Positions 58,447 through 63,969 of a stretch of DNA of 63,969 bases are shown piece after piece. Position 1 is the first letter of the stretch, and every line of letters starts with the position of its first letter. A model generated the notes under the pieces. It was not told the origin of the DNA. It did no database searches and worked only from the letters and a program-made list of their open reading frames with translations. Source of the stretch: Nocardia wallacei (GTDB lineage Bacteria > Actinomycetota > Actinomycetes > Mycobacteriales > Mycobacteriaceae); assembly GCF_029868745.1 (NCBI RefSeq), contig NZ_JARWOP010000207.1, positions 1 to 63,969 on the forward strand, read 5' to 3'. A program made the position numbers and the translations under genes.

Positions 58447-59925
58447 TCAGGACGCGGACTGGAACAGCACGTTGCGCCAGTCGCCGGGTGCCGGGGCCGG
58501 TGCGATTTCGATGACCACAGCATCCGCGGAGTCCTCGTCGCCGACCGGATCCGGCGCCGCTGGCAACGCCAGCGCCTCCTCATCGTCGTAGCGGACATCG
58601 ACCACGGCTGCGGTGATCAGGTCGTCCAGCTTCTCGAGGCCAGCCCGCTTCACACCCATGTCGGCGTGTGCGTAGATCCGTTGCGCCGCTGCGGAACTGT
58701 GGCCCATGATCGCCATCCGGACGTCCTCGGGGACACGGGCCTCGAGCAGCAGGGTCGCGGTGGTGTGCCGAGCCGCGTGCATGACGACATCCGGCGCACC
58801 GGCGCGGGCGAGGGCCGCCGCCCAGGCTGCGTCGTCGACATTTGGCCGGATCGGCTTGCCCTTGCTGTTCACCCACAGCAGCCCGTACTCGTTGGGCGCC
58901 ATGTTCTCGATGTGCTCCCGCAACAGCGCCAGCAGCGGTCCCGGAATCGGCAGGGCGCGAACGGATTCGTTCGTCTTCGGCCGGACCAGGCACGACGCCT
59001 TGTATAGCGGCTTGATCTCGTAGTCGTCCGTGGCGTCGAATGCCTCGACCGGGTAGACGTCGCCTTCCGGTAGCGGCTCGCCCTTCTTCCGCTTCAACGG
59101 CAGCACCGCCAAGGCCCAGGAGAGGTCGAAGGTACCCGCCTCGAGGTCCACTCGGTCGCGGGTCAGGCCCAAGCACTCACCCTTGCGGACACCGGTCAGC
59201 AGAGCCATCGCCCAGCGCACCGCGAGCGGGTCGCCGGCCTCGCGTGATGTCTGGATCACGGCCTTCGCCTGGTCGGAGGTCAGCGACTTGCGCGACTTCT
59301 GAATGCGCCCCTTGCTACCGGACGGCAGCGTCTTTCGGGTTCCGGCATCCTGGCTGTTCGACCGGGCGCGTGGCTTGTTCACGAGTTCGACGACGTTGCG
59401 CCGCAACGCGAGGCCCGGCTCCTTCATGGCATCGGCGAGCGCGATATGGAGCACGTTGTACGCGATCTCGGCGGTCCGGGCCGATTTCCCGGTCTTCAGG
59501 ATCTCCGCGAGCATGTAGCGGACGTGCTTGGGCTCGAGGTCGGTCAACTTGACCTTGCCGATGTGCGGGACGATGTTGCACCTGACCGCCGAGACGTAGC
59601 CCTTCCACGGATTGGGCCGCATCCGGGTCTTGGCGATGTTGTCCAGCCAGTAGCGCAACCACGCTTCGATCGTGGTCGTGTCCTTCTTCAAGGGCTCGCC
59701 GTTGGCGATCTTGGCGAGCAGTGCACGCTTCGCCGGAATCAGGTCGTTCTTGTTCTTCCGGCGGATGACGGTGTAGTCACGCTCGCCGTTGGGCTTGCGG
59801 TCGAGTTCCACCCGCCAGCACCAGAGGACGTATTCGACGGTTCGCTTCTCGCCGGTTTTCCGGTCGGTGACCGTCTTCTTGCGGGTCTCCTTGTAGGGCT
59901 TGCCTTCGCCGCGAATCTTGGGCAC
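58447..59925 (-). CDS. int: Tyrosine integrase
   Basis: A 492-residue protein from GTG 59925 with GGAG seven bases upstream; a GTG 13 codons earlier is possible. The N-terminal arm-binding domain (about 1-60) is followed by a SAM-like core-binding domain (65-160). The catalytic domain has Arg in TGVRKGECLG, HAARHTTATLLL, GHSS and the nucleophile Tyr in AAQRIYAHADM. It lies beside the attachment site and its arm repeats. Confidence 0.9.
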   Translation of the reverse strand: MPKIRGEGKPYKETRKKTVTDRKTGEKRTVEYVLWCWRVELDRKPNGERDYTVIRRKNKNDLIPAKRALLAKIANGEPLKKDTTTIEAWLRYWLDNIAKTRMRPNPWKGYVSAVRCNIVPHIGKVKLTDLEPKHVRYMLAEILKTGKSARTAEIAYNVLHIALADAMKEPGLALRRNVVELVNKPRARSNSQDAGTRKTLPSGSKGRIQKSRKSLTSDQAKAVIQTSREAGDPLAVRWAMALLTGVRKGECLGLTRDRVDLEAGTFDLSWALAVLPLKRKKGEPLPEGDVYPVEAFDATDDYEIKPLYKASCLVRPKTNESVRALPIPGPLLALLREHIENMAPNEYGLLWVNSKGKPIRPNVDDAAWAAALARAGAPDVVMHAARHTTATLLLEARVPEDVRMAIMGHSSAAAQRIYAHADMGVKRAGLEKLDDLITAAVVDVRYDDEEALALPAAPDPVGDEDSADAVVIEIAPAPAPGDWRNVLFQSAS

Positions 59926-60073
59926 GGCCGTTCTCCGATCGCACGGGCTGCGCGTAGCAGCCACTCCTGCACTGGTGAGGTCGGAAACCGAACCAGCGAG
60001 GCACCCCGAAATGTGGGGTGCGTTATGCGATCAGCGAGAGAGGCTCCCATCCCATCCGAGACCACCGGAGTCG

Positions 60074-60106
60074 GGTGTAGTCGGTGTAGTCATTGGTGTA
60101 GTCATT
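60074..60106. repeat. Three direct repeats, likely integrase arm sites
   Basis: GGTGTAGTC occurs at 60074-60082, 60083-60091 and 60095-60103, the last two extended to GGTGTAGTCATT. They lie between int and the tRNA-like core, where arm-type sites of tyrosine integrases are found. Confidence 0.65.
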
Positions 60107-60198
60107 GGCGTCCAATGAGGTACAACGGAGGCGATCGAGGTATGAGCTTCACCTGCCGGTAATCAAAGAACGTGCAGGCAAAAGCATACCAATATGCG

Positions 60199-60242
60199 TT
60201 TCCCAAGCTGAGAGTGCGGGTTCGATTCCCGTCACCGGCTCT
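60199..60242 (+). other. Attachment site in 3' half of tRNA-Gly(CCC)-like sequence
   Basis: TTTCCCAAGCTGAGAGTGCG and the adjoining GGTTCGATTCCCG match the anticodon loop (CCC), variable and T-arm of actinobacterial tRNA-Gly, ending in ACCGGCTCT. The 5' half is missing: bases before 60199 do not fit the D-arm. This is the displaced tRNA end left at one junction of an integrated element; the full tRNA should lie beyond the left end. Confidence 0.7.
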
Positions 60243-60468
60243 CTCCCCAAAGGCCACTTGACCAGGTAATTTGCCTGCGTTCGCTCGGCCGGTACTGCGG
60301 GCTGTGCGAGGTCGGCGCCTCTTGACATCTGAGATCCTGTCGATCCAGCCTTGAGCCCCCACGGCGCCGAGGCCGGAATCATTCCCGTTGCTGCAGAAGG
60401 CGACTCCTAACCGACGGTGCAGACCCGCAGTCGATCGAATGTCCGGCGCGTATCCGTGGTCTTTGATG

Positions 60469-61329
60469 TCAGATGGACAGATTGCCACGGCGGAGGCGGT
60501 CGATCACGGTATTCGTCGACAACTCACTTCGTAGTTCTGGACGCTTCCAATAGAAGTGGATCAGGTGGTAGAGAAGAGCCGGGTCTATTCGGTAGAAATG
60601 CACATCGATGATCATTGCGCGTAGGTAGTTTCGACTCAGCTTCCGCACGATAACCGAGCTACGGAATGTGTGAAGCTCATCCGAAGCTGACGGTCGGATG
60701 ATCAGTGCGGGATTGTTGTTGTTGGCGGAGGCATCGACAGTTTCGATCGCCGTCCAAGGCAGTCGCTGATGGACGGAGCCGTTGTCCATCTCGATACCTT
60801 CAGAGCTGATGACGAGTGGGGATTCTCTACGCAGGTTGGTGACGTGGTAAACGGCTAGCCAGACCATGACCGCAGACGTGACGATCAATACCACGCCGAA
60901 TAGATAGTCACGTAATTGGACCGCGCCAGAACGATCGTCACGAAGGAATAGAGACAACGCGTAGGCGAGCAAGAACACAGTTCCCGAAACCAGCAGCGTC
61001 AAGAGAGATATCGTGAACGGCCGCGACATCGGCATGGTCAGTGCCCTGCCGGTACCGGTCTCTGTCACCTTCAATTTGGGCGGCAAGCTGGCCTGCCTGA
61101 CATTTCGTGCTGCGGTGAAGGCGGCGACGAACCCGGCGGACACAGCCATCCCGCCCGCATGGAAAACGATCGACAGCGCGTCGGCCGCGGAGATCGCCCC
61201 GACCAGTTCGACCGCGAAGAAGATTGCAGCGAGCGAAAAGAACGGTATCGCGAAGTACACGACCGGTTTACGTGCGGGTTTTCCGAATCCGGTCGGCCAG
61301 TCCAGGAGAGCGATTCGGTCACGTGCCAT
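60469..61329 (-). CDS. Host membrane protein with PH-like domain
   Basis: A 286-residue protein with four likely membrane helices (for example VVYFAIPFFSLAAIFFAVEL and FTISLLTLLVSGTVFLLAYA) and a soluble C-terminal domain (about 170-286, PLVISSEGIEMDNGSVHQRL) of PH-like appearance. It follows two type VII secretion-type genes and may serve that system. The 226 bases between it and the attachment site hold no gene. Confidence 0.55.
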   Translation of the reverse strand: MARDRIALLDWPTGFGKPARKPVVYFAIPFFSLAAIFFAVELVGAISAADALSIVFHAGGMAVSAGFVAAFTAARNVRQASLPPKLKVTETGTGRALTMPMSRPFTISLLTLLVSGTVFLLAYALSLFLRDDRSGAVQLRDYLFGVVLIVTSAVMVWLAVYHVTNLRRESPLVISSEGIEMDNGSVHQRLPWTAIETVDASANNNNPALIIRPSASDELHTFRSSVIVRKLSRNYLRAMIIDVHFYRIDPALLYHLIHFYWKRPELRSELSTNTVIDRLRRGNLSI

Positions 61330-61344
61330 GTCGTATCGTGCTTC

Positions 61345-63309
61345 CTACTCGAAGAGTTCCCGGACACCGGCACCTGCTTTGTCACCGACATACGCGCCTC
61401 CTGCGCCACCGAAATATCCTCCCGCTATCGCGCCGGCGACCGCAAGAACCGGGGCAGCGACTGGTGCCGCCGGGCCCGTCATGCCACCCACCGCCGCACC
61501 GGCCCAAGCCCCGCCAGCGGCCCCACCGACGCCTCCCAGAGCTCCTCCGGTCGCGTTGCCGGCGGCCTCGTAGATGCCCTTCCCATCGGTCAGGACATCG
61601 TCGACATTGGTGTAGATATTCAACCCCGCCGTCAGTGCAGGTCCACCGAATTTGGCGGTTTTCGCCAGTGCTTCGGCCCGAGAAGCAGCGCTGGCAGCAT
61701 CGGTAGCGTGGTCCATCGACTCGACCACTGCTCGACCAGCACCCTGCTGCCCTGAGTCGAGAAGTGAGAACGCACGCGAAGACGCTTCCGCCGAACGTTG
61801 CGCCGATTGCGCTGCGTGTCCGGCCATGGTCTCTCCGGAGTGTTTGAATGCCTCGCCCAAGCCATCACCGGCGAGACCCGCGCCGGTGGCATACGGGTGC
61901 TGCTGCGCATTGCCTTGGGTCGACACCACAGCCTGACCCCATTGATTGGTCGACCACGATTTCACCGTGTCCCAAGCGTCCGCCCCAGGCGATCCGGCGG
62001 GCACCTTGCTCGGATCGTAGGTGAGCAACGAATCGTCGGGAAACTTGGTCATGATCAAGCCGTCGTGCGTGATCGTCTTAGCGATCCCGCCGTCGGGATA
62101 CTTGGTCTCGATCGAGCCGTCGGCATTGAGTACGGAACGCAGACCATCCGAGTTGGTCATCTCGACCAGTTTCGGTTGCCCATCCGAGCCTGCGACGTAA
62201 CGTTCGATCTCACGGAATCCGTCTGCACGTCGCCATTCCCGATCGAACGCGCCGTTTTGGCCTTCAATATCGGTGATCAGACCGCCGTTGGGGGCGGGAT
62301 AGGACTCAGATACCCTGACACCCAATGAGCCGTCTTCGTTCACCGTGCGTGTGACCGAACGGCCGTTGCCCAGCGGGATCGTCTGCAGCCGTTGCTGTTT
62401 GCCGTCCGGTGTCGCCACCGTGGTATCGACGATCCCGGAACCGTCTGCCCGTGGCGTTGTTACCGTCGTGGTCGGTGGCTTCCCGTCAGTGCTGGATGTC
62501 GTGATCGCAGAACCATCCGGCTGCTGTACGGAAGTCGTGACAGTAAGGGTGCCGTCCGGATTCGGGGTGACCGTCTTCGTAGATCCATCCGGTTCGGTGA
62601 CCGTGAACGGAACACCCTCCTGGAGCTTCATAGTTTCGCCGAGTATCGGCGGCAGCTCAGACGGCTTCGCTGTGTCCGGGTGTGTCAGACCGGGAAACAT
62701 AGCGCGAATTGCCTTCGACGGGGCCTCCAAAAACATAATGCGGGAAACGTCGGTCTTGGCGGCGTCGATCGCCGTCTTCGCCGCAGTCGCGGTGTTGTCG
62801 GCGTGCTGGAGAGTGGTCACCATCGCTAATTGCTGCTGCGCGGCGTCGTACTCGATCTGGAGTATGGCCGCGGCGACGACACCAGGGTCGGCGTCGTTCT
62901 TCGGGTTGCGTCCGCCGGCCGCCTTGACCGCCTGGATCTTCGCGTTCGCGGACACAGTGCCGTTGTCGGCGATCTCGAACCCCATACCCTGGATGAGGCT
63001 GCGTTTGTCGATGACCTGTTGCCGCGCGTCGGTCAGCTCCGTGTAATAGCGGGTGCAGGCATTCCCCAGGCCATCGATCTTGCCCATAAGGTGGCTGCCG
63101 GCGGTCTTCTCGTTCACCACTCGCGTCGCGGCGGCATCGGCAGCGGCACCCTTCCATGACTCGGCGAGATCGTCCTGTGTGGTCAGCATCGACTGCAGTA
63201 GCTCGTCACCCTTGGTCACCAGATTGCCGAAGCTCGTGGCGTCGGAGCCCAACGCTTCCGGATCCCACTTCTCAACCTGAGAGATAAGCAGCGTCTGGCC
63301 GGGACTCAC
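61345..63309 (-). CDS. Type VII secretion substrate-like protein
   Basis: A 654-residue protein from GTG 63309. Residues 1-100 form a WXG100/LXG-like helical hairpin (DDLAESWKGAAADAAATRVV). The middle is rich in repeated DGS/PDG turns (PDGSTKTVTPNPDGTLTVTT) like RHS-type beta repeats. The C-terminus is Gly/Ala-rich and hydrophobic with GxxG repeats, suggesting membrane insertion. It overlaps the upstream small gene by four bases, as effector and partner often do. Confidence 0.6.
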   Translation of the reverse strand: MSPGQTLLISQVEKWDPEALGSDATSFGNLVTKGDELLQSMLTTQDDLAESWKGAAADAAATRVVNEKTAGSHLMGKIDGLGNACTRYYTELTDARQQVIDKRSLIQGMGFEIADNGTVSANAKIQAVKAAGGRNPKNDADPGVVAAAILQIEYDAAQQQLAMVTTLQHADNTATAAKTAIDAAKTDVSRIMFLEAPSKAIRAMFPGLTHPDTAKPSELPPILGETMKLQEGVPFTVTEPDGSTKTVTPNPDGTLTVTTSVQQPDGSAITTSSTDGKPPTTTVTTPRADGSGIVDTTVATPDGKQQRLQTIPLGNGRSVTRTVNEDGSLGVRVSESYPAPNGGLITDIEGQNGAFDREWRRADGFREIERYVAGSDGQPKLVEMTNSDGLRSVLNADGSIETKYPDGGIAKTITHDGLIMTKFPDDSLLTYDPSKVPAGSPGADAWDTVKSWSTNQWGQAVVSTQGNAQQHPYATGAGLAGDGLGEAFKHSGETMAGHAAQSAQRSAEASSRAFSLLDSGQQGAGRAVVESMDHATDAASAASRAEALAKTAKFGGPALTAGLNIYTNVDDVLTDGKGIYEAAGNATGGALGGVGGAAGGAWAGAAVGGMTGPAAPVAAPVLAVAGAIAGGYFGGAGGAYVGDKAGAGVRELFE

Positions 63310-63599
63310 TTCAGCCCACCCATCGCCCGGAGCTGAGCGGCGAAGAACGTCTCTTCGACCTGGTAGGAGTCGCCCGTACCCTTGGCGATCTCAGCCATCT
63401 CGGAGGGCCGCGTCGCGAATGATGCGACAGCACTCTTGACCTGGTCACGGGCCGCATTGACGCTGCCGCTCAGTTCGGTGCCAGGGAACAGGTCACTCGC
63501 AGCGGCCCCCGCAACGCTGTCAGTCAGGCCCTTGATCTCTCCCGATAACCCATCCAGCCACTTTGCCCACGCTCGTAGAGCGTCCGGATCAACCTGCAC
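63306..63599 (-). CDS. EspC/WXG100-like type VII secretion partner
   Basis: A 97-residue protein from GTG 63599 (or 63614), with a GGGGAG ribosome-binding site. Helical; VDPDALRAWAKWLDGLSGEI at the start and SYQVEETFFAAQLRAM near the end match ESX-secreted EspC-type proteins (YxxxE-like export signal). Likely heterodimer partner of the next gene product. Confidence 0.65.
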   Translation of the reverse strand: MQVDPDALRAWAKWLDGLSGEIKGLTDSVAGAAASDLFPGTELSGSVNAARDQVKSAVASFATRPSEMAEIAKGTGDSYQVEETFFAAQLRAMGGLK

Positions 63600-63882
63600 G
63601 TGCTCCCCCCTCACAGACAGCCGGAACTATCAGTCCTGGAACAGAATTGATAGTACGCCGCTATAGGAGAGGGCGGTCACGGAGCAATCCGGCGCAACAG
63701 CTGTCGATGAGCTACGGAGCCCTGGTGATTATCGACAAGCCCGACGGGCAGCACATCAGTTTGAGTCAGGCTTGATGCGCCTGGCATCAATCACTGGTCT
63801 CACACACGGCAACCTCGAATCCGAGGGTGGTCAAGTCCAAGCGGGTGGTGTAACGGGGTGATTGCCGCGTGATCCTGTTCGG

Positions 63883-63969
63883 TCAGGCGGTCAGTGCTGG
63901 GGTGGTGTCCTCCTGTTCGGTGGGGTCGGTGAGGCCGCGGGAGCGGGCGAGGACGTCGAGGCCGAGGTA
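63883..63969 (-). CDS. C-terminal end of an unidentified gene
   Basis: A frame open to the window edge encodes 28 C-terminal residues (YLGLDVLARSRGLTDPTEQE at the start) and stops at 63883-63885. Too short to identify; a transposase end is possible. The 280 bases between 63,600 and 63,882 show no other gene. Confidence 0.4.
   Translation of the reverse strand, partial: YLGLDVLARSRGLTDPTEQEDTTPALTA

Larger units (their letters stand above)
1..60242. mobile_element. Integrated temperate siphovirus (prophage), left end not in window
   Basis: The stretch has a full set of siphovirus genes: terminase, portal, capsid, tail tube, tape measure, lysins, recombination genes, repressor and tyrosine integrase. 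At the right it ends in a 3' tRNA-like sequence that serves as the attachment site, with type VII secretion genes of the host beyond. The two rightward genes at 147 and 2,106 carry the same leader element as the early genes at 34-57 kb, which ties them to the phage. The left attachment site lies outside the window, so the total length is unknown. Confidence 0.85.

Noticed and set aside
60155..60240. A complete tRNA from GCCGGT (60155) to ACCGGC (60239)
   Set aside because: The acceptor-like ends can pair, but no D-arm or anticodon 5' strand fits between them and the length is wrong; only the 3' half is tRNA-like.
1..63969. CRISPR array
   Set aside because: No regularly spaced identical repeats of 24-40 bases with unique spacers were seen anywhere.

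Overview
This is high-GC actinobacterial DNA carrying most of an integrated temperate siphovirus (about 1-60,242), followed by host chromosome (60,243-63,969). The host is most likely in the Mycobacteriales (Nocardia, Rhodococcus or Gordonia type). The evidence is the type VII secretion genes on the right flank, an Rv2525c-like lysin, a ReqiPepy6 Gp37-like tail protein, a DUF2637 protein and the XRE-TPR regulator cassette. The genus cannot be fixed from sequence alone. The first ~110 bases are a C-rich low-complexity tract that looks like a contig edge, so the left prophage boundary is not seen.

Layout. 0.1-2.8 kb (+): UvrD-like helicase, small HTH protein, DUF2637 membrane protein. 2.9-4.2 kb (+): AT-richer cargo gene, a RelA/SpoT synthetase fused to a HEPN-like domain. 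4.2-27.8 kb (-): structural and lysis module, transcribed leftward from terminase through portal, MuF, scaffold, capsid, head-tail joining, tail tube, chaperones, tape measure, tail tip, endolysins and holin to glycine-rich tail appendages; one HNH gene (+) is inserted at 10.4 kb. 27.9-29.1 kb: tRNA-Asn, a 21-residue peptide, a terminator and a membrane cargo gene. 29.1-35.1 kb (-): methyltransferase, ParB, PAPS-reductase-like and ParB genes, RusA and a WhiB-like multi-Cys protein. 35.4-40.2 kb: Shedu-like cargo (+), metallophosphoesterase and small genes (-), AbiJ-like gene (-), lipoprotein (-). 40.3-44.3 kb (-): small early genes and SSB. 44.6-50.5 kb: accessory cassette with a CYTH protein, a methyltransferase, paired small proteins, an XRE-TPR regulator and an Nnr-like enzyme. 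50.9-56.8 kb: second membrane cargo gene, then replication and recombination genes (-; DnaD-like, Rad52/Sak-like, YqaJ). 56.8-60.2 kb: Xis-like protein, repressor, ImmA-like protein, tyrosine integrase, arm repeats and an attachment site in a tRNA-Gly(CCC)-like 3' half.

Three things stand out. First, at least ten early-gene leaders share a hairpin whose loop is always CCGCCA (in the mRNA sense), and most are followed by a conserved CACCCGAAAGGAACCA-type ribosome-binding leader. This parallels the SAS/ESAS elements of cluster K mycobacteriophages, with a different sequence. Second, three control regions (35.16, 44.41 and 57.1 kb) carry CACTGCGCG-type repeats spaced mostly 11-12 bp apart, upstream of leftward early operons, and are good candidates for repressor sites. 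Third, the prophage carries several defence-like genes at orientation switches: a RelA/SpoT-HEPN fusion, a Shedu-like nuclease and an AbiJ-like protein. It also has a ParB/PAPS-reductase/ParB/methyltransferase cluster that could modify DNA. Two core genes (scaffold, SSB) each contain a single extra base that destroys the expected C-terminus; these are either assembly errors or real lesions.
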